Source of the DNA: Ruminococcaceae bacterium UBA1741
GTDB taxonomy: Bacteria; Bacillota; Clostridia; Oscillospirales; Acutalibacteraceae
Length of the DNA: 64,000 bases
Assembly (NCBI GenBank): GCA_002315685.1
Contig: DCHX01000029.1
Span: 1-64,000, forward strand
Direction of reading: 5' to 3'
In this document: positions 51,544 through 61,282 of the stretch, piece by piece
Layout of the letters: the number at the start of each line of letters is the position of its first letter
Position numbering within the stretch: the stretch's first letter is position 1
Translations under genes and position numbers: made by a program
Notes under the pieces: model-generated
Database searches by the model: none
Told to the model about the DNA's origin: nothing
The model's input: only the letters and a program-made list of their open reading frames with translations

Positions 51544-52394
51544 TGAATGGCGTTTCATCTAAGTTAAAGCTTTCTTTTTCGATGTTCGTTTTCGGAACTA
51601 TCGGAATATTTGTAAAATATATTTCCTTTCCGTCCTCTGTTATTTGTATGTTCAGAGGCTTTATCGGAGCATTCTTTTTACTTTTGATTTTTTTGATAAA
51701 AAAGCAAAAAATATCTTTTGGTGTAATTAAGAAAAATGCTCTTTTGTTGCTTATTTCGGGCGCATCGCTCGGATTTAACTGGGTGTTGTTGTTTGAAAGC
51801 TATAAATATACCTCGGTAGCCACGGCAACCCTTTGTTATTATATGGCGCCGATTATCGTTATTGCTTTTTCCCCTTTTTTGTTTAAGGAGAGAATAACAA
51901 CAAAAAAAGCCTTTTGCGTTGTGATGTCTTTGGCGGGTATGGTGCTTGTTACCGATATTTTTTCCCAAAGCCTTTTAAGCTCTCAAATAACGGGTGTCGC
52001 ATTAGGACTTTCTTCGGCTTTGATTTATGCACTGCTTATTGTTTGCAACAAAAAATTAGTAAGTATTTCTGTTTACGAACGGACTATAATACAACTGTTT
52101 GTTTGCGGAACGGTAATGCTTGTTTATTCTTTCTTTACAAAGGATATTTCGGGTATTATTCCGACTGTAAGGAGTATTTTGCTTATGGCTTTTGTGTGCA
52201 TTTTTCATACGGGGCTTACCTATTTGCTTTTCTTCGGCTCGATGGAAAAATTAAGTGCTCAAACAATAGCGGTTATAAGTTATATCGACCCTGCCGTTGC
52301 TGTGGTGGTATCGGCACTTGTGCTCAAAGAGAATATCACGATAGGCGGAATAATAGGAGCTGTACTTATTATAGGGTCGGCTGTTTTGTCTTAA
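51543..52394 (+). CDS. EamA/DMT-family membrane transporter
   Basis: Ten hydrophobic segments in 283 residues, arranged as two EamA repeats of five. The first repeat starts SMFVFGTIGIFVKYISFPSS and the second GVALGLSSALIYALLIVCNK; the SYIDPAVAVVVSALVLKENI stretch near the end is typical. These carriers export or import metabolites, often amino acids or nucleobases. Substrate unknown; coupling to a phosphoribosyltransferase gene suggests a nucleobase or related compound, which is inference. Confidence 0.87.
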   Translation: MNGVSSKLKLSFSMFVFGTIGIFVKYISFPSSVICMFRGFIGAFFLLLIFLIKKQKISFGVIKKNALLLLISGASLGFNWVLLFESYKYTSVATATLCYYMAPIIVIAFSPFLFKERITTKKAFCVVMSLAGMVLVTDIFSQSLLSSQITGVALGLSSALIYALLIVCNKKLVSISVYERTIIQLFVCGTVMLVYSFFTKDISGIIPTVRSILLMAFVCIFHTGLTYLLFFGSMEKLSAQTIAVISYIDPAVAVVVSALVLKENITIGGIIGAVLIIGSAVLS

Positions 52395-52407
52395 AGGAGA
52401 TTTTTTA

Positions 52408-53091
52408 ATGTATTTATACGAAATGCATCAGCATTCGAGCGGATGCAGTCTTTGTGCCGTTACAAAACCTACCGAGGTGGTAAGGGCTATAAAAGAAAGC
52501 GGTTTTTCTGGCGTTGTTATTACAAACCATTTTTATCACGGAAATACCGCTATTTACAGGTCGCTTGAATGGGATAAATTCTGCGATGAATATAAAAAAG
52601 AGTATTTACTTGCAAAAGAAGAGGGCGACAAAGTAGGCGTTGATGTTTTATACGGTCTTGAAGAAGGCTTAGGCGACGGTAAGGAAGTATTGATTTACGG
52701 TATTTCTCCCGACCTAATCGGTAAATATCCCGAGCTTAGAGAGGTTAATCTTCCGCTACTCAGCAAGATTGTAAGGGAAAACGGCGGTGTTATTTTTCAG
52801 GCACATCCGTTTAGAGAAAGAAGTTACATTTCTAATGTAGATGTTATGTTGCCACCTGAATATTTAGACGGTTACGAAGGCTATAATATGGGTAATAAGA
52901 GCCAAGAAAACAAAAAAGCGGTAGCGTTGGCAAAGAAAAATAATTTACCTGTTATTGCGGGAAGCGATTGCCATACTTACTTAACTGAGGGTAGATTCGG
53001 TATCGCTTGTTCTCATAGAATAACTAACGAAAAAGAGTTGGCCGAAGTGTTAAAAAACGGCGATTACGAATTATGTTATAACGAAAATTAA
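52408..53091 (+). CDS. PHP-domain metal-dependent phosphoesterase
   Basis: A 227-residue PHP protein. Metal ligand patterns appear at EMHQHSSGCS, the VVITNHFYHG segment, FQAHPFRE and IAGSDCHTY. Members include histidinol phosphatase-like and nucleotide-specific phosphoesterases; none of the DNA polymerase or HisK family specifics are seen. Thirteen bases follow the transporter gene, and AAGGAGA precedes ATG 52408. Confidence 0.87.
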   Translation: MYLYEMHQHSSGCSLCAVTKPTEVVRAIKESGFSGVVITNHFYHGNTAIYRSLEWDKFCDEYKKEYLLAKEEGDKVGVDVLYGLEEGLGDGKEVLIYGISPDLIGKYPELREVNLPLLSKIVRENGGVIFQAHPFRERSYISNVDVMLPPEYLDGYEGYNMGNKSQENKKAVALAKKNNLPVIAGSDCHTYLTEGRFGIACSHRITNEKELAEVLKNGDYELCYNEN

Positions 53092-53113
53092 AAAGGTAAA
53101 AACAATTAGAATA

Positions 53114-53139
53114 CCTAATGTTTAGGAGATGATTTTACG
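53114..53139 (+). promoter_or_regulatory. Ribosome site and likely non-standard ACG start of yicC
   Basis: AGGAG (53124-53128) stands eight bases before an in-frame ACG at 53137, which begins a T-V-T-S-M-T-G-F-G reading that matches the usual M-x-x-S-M-T-G-F-G of the family. The ATG at 53149 lacks a ribosome site. CCTAA (53114-53118) and TTAGG (53122-53126) can fold over the site. Confidence 0.5.
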
Positions 53140-53148
53140 GTTACGAGT

Positions 53149-54015
53149 ATGACCGGCTTCGGTAGAGCAAAAAACAGCTTTGACGGTTTTGATTTGACTG
53201 TTGAGATTAAGTCTGTTAATCATAGATTTTTTGAATTTTCAAGTAGGGTGCCGAGGGCATATATGTTCCTTGACGAAAAGCTGAAAAGCTGTTGTCAAGC
53301 CCGTGTTTCAAGAGGTAAGGTTGAAATGTCCTTAATAATTGAGGACACAAGCGGAAATGCCCTTACTTTGCAGGTTAATAAAGACTATGCCGATGCCTAT
53401 ATTAAGGCGCTTAGAGAACTTGGAAAAGAATATCACTTAAAAGACGATTTGAAATTATCGTCCCTTGTTTCAAATACGGAAATTTTAATTCCGAGGCGCA
53501 ACGAAATCGACGAAGAAGTATTAACAAAAGCGGTTTTGAAAACTGCCAATGAGGCCATTGATAACTTTATCGGTATGCGAAGTGCCGAGGGCGAAAGATT
53601 GGTTAAGGATGTTATAAACAGGGCAAATTTAATACTCGAAAAGGTATCGTTTGTCGAAAGCCGTTCTCCCGAAACGGTAAATGAATATCGCCAAAGATTA
53701 GAGGATAAAATGCGTGAATTATTGGGCGATGTTCAAATTGATGAACAAAGACTGCTTACCGAAACTGCCGTTTTTGCCGATAAAATTGCCGTTGACGAAG
53801 AAACGGTAAGACTCAGAAGCCATATAAACGAACTTTCAAAGCTTTTTGAAACGGGCGGTGCTATCGGCAGAAAGCTTGACTTTATTGTTCAGGAAATGAA
53901 CAGAGAGGCTAATACAATAGGTTCTAAATGCTCTGATATTGAGATTGCCAAAACGGTTGTTGATATTAAGGCTCAAATAGAGAAAATAAGAGAGCAAATT
54001 CAAAATATCGAATAG
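53149..54015 (+). CDS. YicC-family endoribonuclease
   Basis: A 288-residue protein from the ATG at 53149, or 292 from the preferred ACG at 53137. Members are endoribonucleases that affect small RNA turnover, and in Bacillus the homologue YloC lies in the same gene series. The N-terminal MTGFGRA and SVNHRFFEFSSRVPR, and the C-terminal FIVQEMNREANTIGSKCSD with conserved acidic residues, define the family. The next gene, remA, begins 15 bases later. The conserved N terminus seems to start upstream of any standard start codon. Confidence 0.9.
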   Translation: MTGFGRAKNSFDGFDLTVEIKSVNHRFFEFSSRVPRAYMFLDEKLKSCCQARVSRGKVEMSLIIEDTSGNALTLQVNKDYADAYIKALRELGKEYHLKDDLKLSSLVSNTEILIPRRNEIDEEVLTKAVLKTANEAIDNFIGMRSAEGERLVKDVINRANLILEKVSFVESRSPETVNEYRQRLEDKMRELLGDVQIDEQRLLTETAVFADKIAVDEETVRLRSHINELSKLFETGGAIGRKLDFIVQEMNREANTIGSKCSDIEIAKTVVDIKAQIEKIREQIQNIE

Positions 54016-54030
54016 CGGAGATGAAGTAGT

Positions 54031-54300
54031 ATGAAGCTTGTTAATATCGGATTCGGTAATATGGTTTCGGCTAATAGAATGGTTGCGATAGTAAGTCCCG
54101 AATCTGCACCTATTAAGCGTATAATCCAAGATGCAAAGGAAAGAGGAACTTTGGTTGATGCAACCCACGGCAGAAGAACAAGAGCGGTTGTAATTACCGA
54201 CAGCGACCACATTATTTTGACATATTTGCAGTCTGAAACTCTTGCAAACCGTATTTTGGATGACGGAAGTTTTGAGGATGAGGAAGAAAACGATGAGTAA
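54031..54300 (+). CDS. remA: Extracellular matrix regulator RemA (DUF370)
   Basis: Small DNA-binding regulator of 89 residues. It begins [17 protein letters not shown] and contains [24 protein letters not shown], the hallmark of RemA. In Bacillus it forms octameric rings that wrap DNA and activates matrix and osmoprotection genes. An acidic tail (FEDEEENDE) ends it. The last eight bases overlap gmk. The yicC-remA-gmk-rpoZ order is conserved in Firmicutes. Confidence 0.93.
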   Translation: MKLVNIGFGNMVSANRMVAIVSPESAPIKRIIQDAKERGTLVDATHGRRTRAVVITDSDHIILTYLQSETLANRILDDGSFEDEEENDE

Positions 54301-54898
54301 AGGAAAACTTTTTGTAATTTCGGGACCGTCCGGCTCGGGTAAGGATACTGTATTAGGCGAGGTTTTCAAAAAATGCCCGTCACTTAAATTCTCAATTTCG
54401 GTTATTACCCGACCTATGAGAAGCAACGAAACGGCGGACGGAAAATATCACTTTATTACCCGTGAAGAGTTTGAAGATATGATAAAAAACGATATGCTTT
54501 TAGAGCATAATGTTTTTGTGGGCAACTACTACGGTACACCGAAAAAGCCTGTAATTCAGCAACTTGAAGCGGGATTTGATGTTATGGTTGAGGTTGATGT
54601 AAACGGCGCCGGTCAAATAAAAGAAAAAATGCCCGAGGCAGTTAGTATTTTTGTTTTACCGCCTTCTCTTGATGTGCTGAAAAATCGACTTTCTAACAGA
54701 GGCACCGAGACGCCTGAAAATTTGCAAAAGCGTCTTAACGCTTCGCTCGGAGAAATCAAATGTGCCGAAAATTACGACTATTTAGTTGTAAACGATGTTT
54801 TGGAGGATGCTGTTGACGGTGTGGTTTCTGTCATAAAAAGCGAAAAGCTTAAAACCGATAGGAATTTAGATTTAATAGACAGTATTATAAACGGTTAA
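54293..54898 (+). CDS. gmk: Guanylate kinase
   Basis: Phosphorylates GMP to GDP. The 201-residue product has the P-loop [15 protein letters not shown], the GMP-binding [10 protein letters not shown] and [10 protein letters not shown], and the lid region [20 protein letters not shown] 54293 lies inside the end of remA; a longer in-frame reading from 54242 is shadow sequence. It precedes rpoZ by 28 bases. Confidence 0.96.
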   Translation: MSKGKLFVISGPSGSGKDTVLGEVFKKCPSLKFSISVITRPMRSNETADGKYHFITREEFEDMIKNDMLLEHNVFVGNYYGTPKKPVIQQLEAGFDVMVEVDVNGAGQIKEKMPEAVSIFVLPPSLDVLKNRLSNRGTETPENLQKRLNASLGEIKCAENYDYLVVNDVLEDAVDGVVSVIKSEKLKTDRNLDLIDSIING

Positions 54899-54926
54899 TA
54901 ATTTCATTTTTGAAAGGAAAATATTT

Positions 54927-55106
54927 ATGTTAAACGAAAATTTAGGAAAACTTATTGAAAATTACGACAATCGCTATCGTCTTGTTACCGATATTGCGAA
55001 ATGTGCCCGTAAGGTGTCTCAAAAGGCTGAGGATGACGGCGAAATCTTAATTGAAAAGCCGGTCAGCATCGCTATTAACAAATTAGCATCTGAAAAGAAT
55101 TTATAA
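54927..55106 (+). CDS. rpoZ: RNA polymerase omega subunit
   Basis: Small RNA polymerase assembly subunit of 59 residues. The YRLVTDIAKCARKVSQKAE segment matches the omega core, followed by KPVSIAINKLASEK. It is shorter than the proteobacterial form but normal for Clostridia. The GAAAGGA site precedes ATG 54927. It lies between gmk and priA as in most Firmicutes, but the coaBC gene that often comes between rpoZ and priA is missing. Confidence 0.92.
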   Translation: MLNENLGKLIENYDNRYRLVTDIAKCARKVSQKAEDDGEILIEKPVSIAINKLASEKNL

Positions 55107-55140
55107 TCGGTATCAATTCTAAAAAAAGGGGGCTTATCTT

Positions 55141-57564
55141 ATGAACCGCGTTTCAGCCGAAGTTGTTTTAGATGGCGCTGTTGGGTCATACGATAAGCGC
55201 TATTCTTACTTTGTGCCGGACGAGCTTTTCGAAAAGGCAAAGGTCGGAACAAGAGTTACTGTTCCGTTTGGAAACGGAAATATTAAAAAACAAGGGCTTA
55301 TTATCTCGCTTTCAAAAAGCGAGGATAACCCGAAAACCAAATATATTTTAGGTGTAACTGATGAAATTCCCATATTAAATGACGAGATGATTAAGCTTTG
55401 TCTTTATATGAAGGAACGGTTTTTTTGCACCTATTTTGATGCCGTTCATACAATTCTTCCTACCGGTCTTAACTATCGGTTGGAGGAATTTTATGCTATA
55501 AATGAAGAGTTTTGCACTGTTAATGCGCTTGATGGCGATGAAAAAGCGGTTTTTGATTTTATAAGAGAAAACGAGAGTGTTTCGGGTAAAAAAATCAAGT
55601 CCGATTTTGAAAATGCGAAAGAAATTTTATTAAGTCTTAAAGAAAAAGGTGCGGTTTCGGTTTGTTCCGAGCCTATTAAGGCGATGGGCGATAAAACCGC
55701 AAAATATGTAAGACTGATTGATGAGGATTTCGATACCTTTTCCTTAACCGAAAGACAAAAGGAAATTGCGGATGTTATTAAATCGGTAGGCACGGTAAGT
55801 GTTAAAGAGCTTATTTATTTTACGGGCGTTACGATGTCGGTAATTACCGCACTTTCTAAAAAAAATGTTATTGAGGTTTTTGAAAAACAGGTTTTCAGAA
55901 TACCTTACAAGGTTAGTAAAAACAAAAATAATGAAAAAATTGTTTTGAATACAGAACAGGAAAAGGCTTTTAACAAGCTGCTTTGCGATATGAATTCGGG
56001 AAAGCCGTCCGCCTCGCTTTTGTACGGCGTTACGGGAAGCGGTAAAACGCAGGTTTATTTGAAGCTTGTAGAACAAGCGGTAAATGACAAAAAAGATGTT
56101 ATTGTTATGGTGCCCGAAATTTCGCTCACTCCCCAACTTATAGAGCTTTTTACTTCAAGATTCGGCAATAAAATTGCGGTTTTTCACAGTAATATGTCGT
56201 TAGGTCAACGAATGGACGAGTATAACCGAATAAAAAACGGCAGTGCAACTATTGCCATAGGCACGAGAAGTGCCTGCTTCGCACCTTGTAATAATTTAGG
56301 CCTTATTATTATGGACGAAGAACAAGAACATTCATACAAGTCCGAAAAAAGTCCCCGTTTTAATGCAAAGGATATTGCAAAATTCAGGGCTAATTATCAT
56401 AATTGTTTGCTTTTACTTGCCTCCGCTACTCCGTCGCTTGAAAGTTACAGCTTGGCATTATCTGATAGATACGGACTTTGCGAGTTATCTACAAGATACA
56501 ATAATGCAAAGCTTCCGAATGTTCATATTGCCGATATGCGAAAAGAATTAAGCGAAGGCAACAAATCAAATATCAGTAGGTTGTTAGCCTCAAAAATCGA
56601 AGAACGGCTTAATGATAAAAAGCAGGTTATAATTTTACTTAACCGCAGAGGACATAATACCCATATTTCATGTCCTGCGTGCGGATATGTGGCAACCTGT
56701 AAGGAGTGCAGTGTTTCGCTTACATACCATTCGGCAAACAAACGAATGATGTGCCATTACTGCGGATATTCCGAAAGCATACCTACTAAATGTCCCGAAT
56801 GCGGTAACGAATATTTGAGCTTTCAAGGTGCGGGAACGCAAAAGCTACAAGAAGAATTATCTTTGCTTTTTCCGACTGCTAAAATATTAAGGCTTGATGC
56901 CGATACAACACTTTCAAGGGACTCCTTTTCAACAAGTCTTAAAGCCTTTGCCGATAAGGAATACGATATTATGATAGGTACCCAGATGGTAGCAAAGGGA
57001 CTTGATTTTCCGAGTGTTGACCTTGTTGGTGTAATAGGTGCCGACCGTGCATTTTACAGTGATGATTACCGTGGCTTTGAGCGTACATTTTCGCTGCTTA
57101 CCCAAGTAATAGGCAGAGCGGGTAGGTCGGGCGGAAACTCGGAGGCGGTTATTCAAACCCAAAATATTACCGATAGCGTAATTCCGCTTTCGGCAAGTCA
57201 AGACTACAAGAGCTTTTATGAAGAAGAAATACTTACAAGAAAGTTAATGATTTATCCGCCGTTTTGCGATTTGTGTATGATTGTTGTGTCCTCGATGGAT
57301 AAGGAGTTGGCAAACGGTACTTCAAAAGAAATTTTGCATAGTCTGATTAAGAAAACCGACAGTGAATATAATGATGTAAAGCTTACTGTTTTAGGGCCTA
57401 TGCCTGCGGCGGTTATTAAGGTCAGCGGTAAATATCGCTACCGTATGATAATTAAGTGTAAGAATAACAAGAGATTCAGAGAGCTTATCAGAGAAACTAT
57501 AAATATAAGAAAGAAAAAAGACCTTTCGGTATTTGTTGATATGAATCCCGAAACGATTATTTAG
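55141..57564 (+). CDS. priA: Primosomal replication restart helicase PriA
   Basis: Restarts collapsed replication forks by loading the replicative helicase. The 807 residues hold an N-terminal DNA-binding domain, a winged-helix region, then the helicase with Walker A GVTGSGKTQVYLK, DEAH-type box MDEEQEHSY (Gln where His is common), and a zinc-binding insert (CPACGYVATCKEC, CHYCGYSE, CPECG). The QVIGRAGRSG motif VI is intact. The stop is eight bases before def. Confidence 0.95.
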   Translation: MNRVSAEVVLDGAVGSYDKRYSYFVPDELFEKAKVGTRVTVPFGNGNIKKQGLIISLSKSEDNPKTKYILGVTDEIPILNDEMIKLCLYMKERFFCTYFDAVHTILPTGLNYRLEEFYAINEEFCTVNALDGDEKAVFDFIRENESVSGKKIKSDFENAKEILLSLKEKGAVSVCSEPIKAMGDKTAKYVRLIDEDFDTFSLTERQKEIADVIKSVGTVSVKELIYFTGVTMSVITALSKKNVIEVFEKQVFRIPYKVSKNKNNEKIVLNTEQEKAFNKLLCDMNSGKPSASLLYGVTGSGKTQVYLKLVEQAVNDKKDVIVMVPEISLTPQLIELFTSRFGNKIAVFHSNMSLGQRMDEYNRIKNGSATIAIGTRSACFAPCNNLGLIIMDEEQEHSYKSEKSPRFNAKDIAKFRANYHNCLLLLASATPSLESYSLALSDRYGLCELSTRYNNAKLPNVHIADMRKELSEGNKSNISRLLASKIEERLNDKKQVIILLNRRGHNTHISCPACGYVATCKECSVSLTYHSANKRMMCHYCGYSESIPTKCPECGNEYLSFQGAGTQKLQEELSLLFPTAKILRLDADTTLSRDSFSTSLKAFADKEYDIMIGTQMVAKGLDFPSVDLVGVIGADRAFYSDDYRGFERTFSLLTQVIGRAGRSGGNSEAVIQTQNITDSVIPLSASQDYKSFYEEEILTRKLMIYPPFCDLCMIVVSSMDKELANGTSKEILHSLIKKTDSEYNDVKLTVLGPMPAAVIKVSGKYRYRMIIKCKNNKRFRELIRETINIRKKKDLSVFVDMNPETII

Positions 57565-57572
57565 GTGATACT

Positions 57573-58013
57573 ATGGCAAAAAGAAATATTGTAAAATTGG
57601 GCGATGATGTCTTAAAAAAGGTTTGCAGAACGCAACTTACCTTTGATGAAAAACTGCATCAAATATTTGATGATATGGCTGAAACTATGTATGAAGCCGA
57701 GGGTGTAGGACTTGCGGCTCCCCAAGTCGGAATACTTCGAAGATTTTGTATTATTGATGTAGGCGACGGAATAATAGAGCTTGTAAACCCCGTTATTATC
57801 TCAAAAGAGGGAACGCAAACGGGAGATGAGGGATGTCTTTCAATTCCAAACAGATACGAAAGTGTTACAAGACCTATGAGCGTTGTGGTTAGAGCGCAGG
57901 ACAGAAACGGAAACAACATTACCGTATCGGGCGAGGGACTTAAAGCCCGTGCACTTTGCCACGAAATTGACCATCTTGACGGAATATTGTTTATTGATAG
58001 GAAGGATAAATAA
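57573..58013 (+). CDS. def: Peptide deformylase
   Basis: Removes the formyl group from new proteins. The 146 residues have all three motifs: GVGLAAPQVG, EGCLSIP (with Cys ligand; GDEGCLSIPN) and HEIDHLDG with the metal histidines. The size fits the shorter type 1 form. It stands three bases before fmt, so the paired enzymes that remove and add the formyl group are co-expressed. Confidence 0.96.
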   Translation: MAKRNIVKLGDDVLKKVCRTQLTFDEKLHQIFDDMAETMYEAEGVGLAAPQVGILRRFCIIDVGDGIIELVNPVIISKEGTQTGDEGCLSIPNRYESVTRPMSVVVRAQDRNGNNITVSGEGLKARALCHEIDHLDGILFIDRKDK

Positions 58014-58016
58014 TTT

Positions 58017-58943
58017 ATGCGCATAGTTTTTATGGGAACTCCCGATTATTCGGTTAAAACCCTAAATAAACTTATAAATTCAGGCCACGAGGTTTCGGCG
58101 GTTTTTGCTCAACCCGATAAGCCTGTCGGAAGAAAAAGAATTTTAACTCCGCCTCCTACAAAGGTGGTAGCGGAAGAAAACAATATTAAGGTTTATCAGC
58201 CTAATACTCTTCGTGACGGCGAGGCTTTCAGAATAATTAAAGAGCTAAACCCCGATATTATTGTTGTAGTGGCTTACGGCAAAATTTTACCGAAGGAAAT
58301 TTTGGATTTTCCCAAGTACGGCTGTATTAACGGACACGCATCCCTCTTGCCGAAGTATAGGGGTGCATCGCCTATTCAGTGGGCAATAGTTTCGGGAGAG
58401 AGCAAAACAGGTATCACCGTTATGCAAATGGACGAGGGAATGGATACGGGCGATATATTAAAGACCGTAACTACCGAAATCGGCGAAGAAGAAACTGCCG
58501 AGGAGCTTTTTGAGCGTTTATCGTTTATATCTGCCGATATAATGCTCGAAACAATAGCCGATATTGAAAAGGGAAATATAAAACCTATAAAGCAAAATGA
58601 AGCTGATGCTACCTATGCACCGATAATAAACAAGGAAATGGCACATCTTGATTTTAACGAGGACGCATATACTCTTGCAAATAAAGTAAGAGGCTTTTAT
58701 TCTTGGCCCTGCGCATATTTTATTTTAGAGGGTAAAAGAGTGAAAGTTATTAAAGCAAAAGCTGTTAAGTCAAGTGTAAGTGAGGCTTCAAGGGTTATTG
58801 AAAGTAACGGAAAGCTTATTATTTCCTGCGGAGAAAACACGGCACTTCAACTTATAACAATTCAACCCGAAGGAAGCAAGGAAATGTCGGTATCACAAAT
58901 GCTTAACGGTCATAAAATACCGATAGGTACAAAAGTAGAATAA
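58017..58943 (+). CDS. fmt: Methionyl-tRNA formyltransferase
   Basis: Formylates initiator Met-tRNA. The 308-residue product starts RIVFMGTPDYSVKTL and has the folate-site motif NGHASLLPKYRGASPIQWAI and the catalytic Asp in GITVMQMDEGMDTGDIL. A C-terminal OB-like domain binds tRNA. The start ATG 58017 follows def with almost no gap, and rsmB begins one base after its stop. Confidence 0.96.
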   Translation: MRIVFMGTPDYSVKTLNKLINSGHEVSAVFAQPDKPVGRKRILTPPPTKVVAEENNIKVYQPNTLRDGEAFRIIKELNPDIIVVVAYGKILPKEILDFPKYGCINGHASLLPKYRGASPIQWAIVSGESKTGITVMQMDEGMDTGDILKTVTTEIGEEETAEELFERLSFISADIMLETIADIEKGNIKPIKQNEADATYAPIINKEMAHLDFNEDAYTLANKVRGFYSWPCAYFILEGKRVKVIKAKAVKSSVSEASRVIESNGKLIISCGENTALQLITIQPEGSKEMSVSQMLNGHKIPIGTKVE

Positions 58944-58944
58944 T

Positions 58945-60231
58945 ATGTCAATAAGTAAATCAAGAAAAACGGCGGTAAATATACTTATATCTATCGAAAA
59001 AGACGGCGCCTATTCAAACATTTCGGTTGCAAAGGAGTTTTTATGCAGTGAACTGTCAAATGCGGATAAAGCACTTGCAAGTGCAATAGTTTACGGCACA
59101 CTTGATAGAAAAATCACTATCGACTACATAATTTCAAGGTATATTAAAACACCCGTAAATAAGATAAAACCGATAACCTTAACGGCAATCAGAATTGCGC
59201 TTTATCAAATAATTTATTTAGATAAAATCCCCGAAAGTGCCGCCGTTAATGAGTCGGTAAATATAGTAAAGGCTTCAAAAGAAAAATATAACGCTTCTTT
59301 TGTAAACGGGGTTTTAAGGGCATATTTAAGAGAACCCGCCGAAATTCCGAGCGGTAATGACATTAAATCTTTAAGTGTTAGATATTCGTGTCCTGTTACG
59401 ATAATCGAAAGCTTTGTTTCGGATTACGGAACCGAAACTGCCGTATTGCTATTGGAAGAATCTCTTAAAAAGCCTCCGATTACAGCAAGGGTTAATAATC
59501 TTAAAACAGATACAGATTCGCTTATAAAGATACTTGACGGCGAGAAAGTAACCGCAAAAAAATCAACTCTTGATAACTCTATTGAAATCTTATCGGGTAT
59601 TGATGTTGCCAATAGTAAGGCATATAAGGAAGGATTATTTCATATTGAAGATATGGCTTCCCAAATTGCTATTTCGAAAATAGGATTAAGGAACGGTTTA
59701 AGGGTGCTTGATATATGTGCGGCGCCCGGCGGTAAAAGCTTTACTATGGCTGAAATTATGAATAATACGGGGGAAGTAGTATCGCTCGACCTTTATAAGC
59801 ATAGGGTTGATTTAATTAAAAAAGGTGCCCAAAGACTTGGTATCGGCATTATAAACGCAAGAATATCCGATGCTACCGTTTATAACGAAACACTTGGACA
59901 ATTTGATGTTGTTTTGTGCGATGTTCCTTGTTCGGGGCTCGGTGTTATAAGGCGAAAACCCGAAATAAAATATAAAGATATAACAAAAAATGATTTTGAC
60001 GAGCTTTGCGATATTCAAATGAAAATACTGCATAACGCATCAAAATATGTTAAGATAGGCGGAAAATTAGTGTACTCAACCTGCACCCTTAAAAATGCCG
60101 AGAATAAGGCTCAAATCAATGCTTTTCTTGACAAAACGGGTGATTTTGAGTTACAATGTAGTAATGAGTTTATGCCGCATATTGATAAAACGGACGGATT
60201 TTACTGTGCCGTTCTTGTGAGAAACGGGTGA
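58945..60231 (+). CDS. rsmB: 16S rRNA m5C967 methyltransferase RsmB
   Basis: Methylates cytosine 967 of 16S rRNA. The 428 residues contain an N-terminal NusB-like RNA-binding domain (ISKSRKTAVNILISIEKDGAYSN) and the Rossmann methyltransferase with SAM site DICAAPGGKSFTMAE, CDVPCSGLGVIRRKPEIK (catalytic Cys) and YSTCTLKNAEN (second Cys). No RsmB-type PUA extension is seen. It runs directly into rlmN. Confidence 0.94.
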   Translation: MSISKSRKTAVNILISIEKDGAYSNISVAKEFLCSELSNADKALASAIVYGTLDRKITIDYIISRYIKTPVNKIKPITLTAIRIALYQIIYLDKIPESAAVNESVNIVKASKEKYNASFVNGVLRAYLREPAEIPSGNDIKSLSVRYSCPVTIIESFVSDYGTETAVLLLEESLKKPPITARVNNLKTDTDSLIKILDGEKVTAKKSTLDNSIEILSGIDVANSKAYKEGLFHIEDMASQIAISKIGLRNGLRVLDICAAPGGKSFTMAEIMNNTGEVVSLDLYKHRVDLIKKGAQRLGIGIINARISDATVYNETLGQFDVVLCDVPCSGLGVIRRKPEIKYKDITKNDFDELCDIQMKILHNASKYVKIGGKLVYSTCTLKNAENKAQINAFLDKTGDFELQCSNEFMPHIDKTDGFYCAVLVRNG

Positions 60232-60262
60232 TAATATACCTCAAAAAATTGATATTTGCTCT

Positions 60263-61282
60263 TTGTATGACGAGGAAATCAGAAAGCTTGTGTTGGATTT
60301 AGGCGAGCCTAAATTCAGAGCAAATCAAATAATTAAATGGGTTAGAGGCGGAATTGACAGCTTTGATGATATGACGAATATTCCGCTTACACTTAGGAAT
60401 AAATTAAAAGAGAATTGCTATATTGCAAATGTCAAGATAGAACGCAAATTGGTATCTGAAATTGACGGTACGGTAAAATATCTCTTTTCTCTTTTTGACG
60501 GCGAGTATATTGAATCGGTGCTTATGAAATATGAGCACGGCTATACGGTTTGTGTTTCTACTCAGGTAGGTTGCCGAATGGGTTGTAGGTTTTGTGCCTC
60601 GGGGCTATTCGGTCTTACGAGGAACTTAACTGCTTCTGAAATACTATCCCAAATAATTACCGCCGGAAAGGATAATAACATTAGGGTTTCTAATGTTGTT
60701 ATGATGGGTATGGGGGAGCCGCTTGACAATTTTGAGAACTCCGAAAGATTTCTTAAATTAGTAAGCGACCCTAACGGACTTGGTATAGGACTCAGGCATA
60801 TTTCTCTTTCGACCTCGGGTGTGGTAAGCGGAATAAAAGAACTTGCAAAATTAAATCTTCCTATTACGCTTTCTATTTCACTTCACGCACCGAGCGATGA
60901 AATCAGAAATACCATAATGCCTGTTAATAAAAAGTGGAATATTGAGGAGCTTGTAAATGCCTGTAAGGAATATCAAAAGGTAACTACAAGAAGGATATCC
61001 TTTGAATATGCTTTAATTGATGGCGTAAACGACACTCCCGAATGTGCTGAAATGTTAGCGGACAGATTAAAGGGTATTATGTACCATATAAATTTAATCC
61101 CCGCAAATCCCGTAAAAGAAAACGATTTCAGAAAGCCGAGTATTAAAAATATTACAAGGTTTAAGGATATGCTTGAAAAGCTGGGTGTAAATGCTACAAT
61201 AAGGAGAACGCTCGGCGCGGATATAAACGCTTCATGCGGACAACTTCGAAAGAAGGAGGGGTTCAGAAATGAAAATATTTAG
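60263..61282 (+). CDS. rlmN: 23S rRNA/tRNA adenine-C2 methyltransferase RlmN
   Basis: Radical SAM enzyme of 339 residues that methylates A2503 of 23S rRNA and A37 of some tRNAs. The cluster motif is CRMGCRFCAS, with GMGEPLDNFEN and SLHAPSDEIRN following. The conserved Cys of the C terminus is in NASCGQLR. The only standard start is TTG at 60263, yet the reading frame upstream encodes a P-Q-K-I-D-I-C-S-L stretch typical of RlmN, which suggests a non-standard start such as ATA at 60236, behind GGGTG. Fourteen bases overlap the phosphatase gene. Confidence 0.93.
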   Translation: MYDEEIRKLVLDLGEPKFRANQIIKWVRGGIDSFDDMTNIPLTLRNKLKENCYIANVKIERKLVSEIDGTVKYLFSLFDGEYIESVLMKYEHGYTVCVSTQVGCRMGCRFCASGLFGLTRNLTASEILSQIITAGKDNNIRVSNVVMMGMGEPLDNFENSERFLKLVSDPNGLGIGLRHISLSTSGVVSGIKELAKLNLPITLSISLHAPSDEIRNTIMPVNKKWNIEELVNACKEYQKVTTRRISFEYALIDGVNDTPECAEMLADRLKGIMYHINLIPANPVKENDFRKPSIKNITRFKDMLEKLGVNATIRRTLGADINASCGQLRKKEGFRNENI

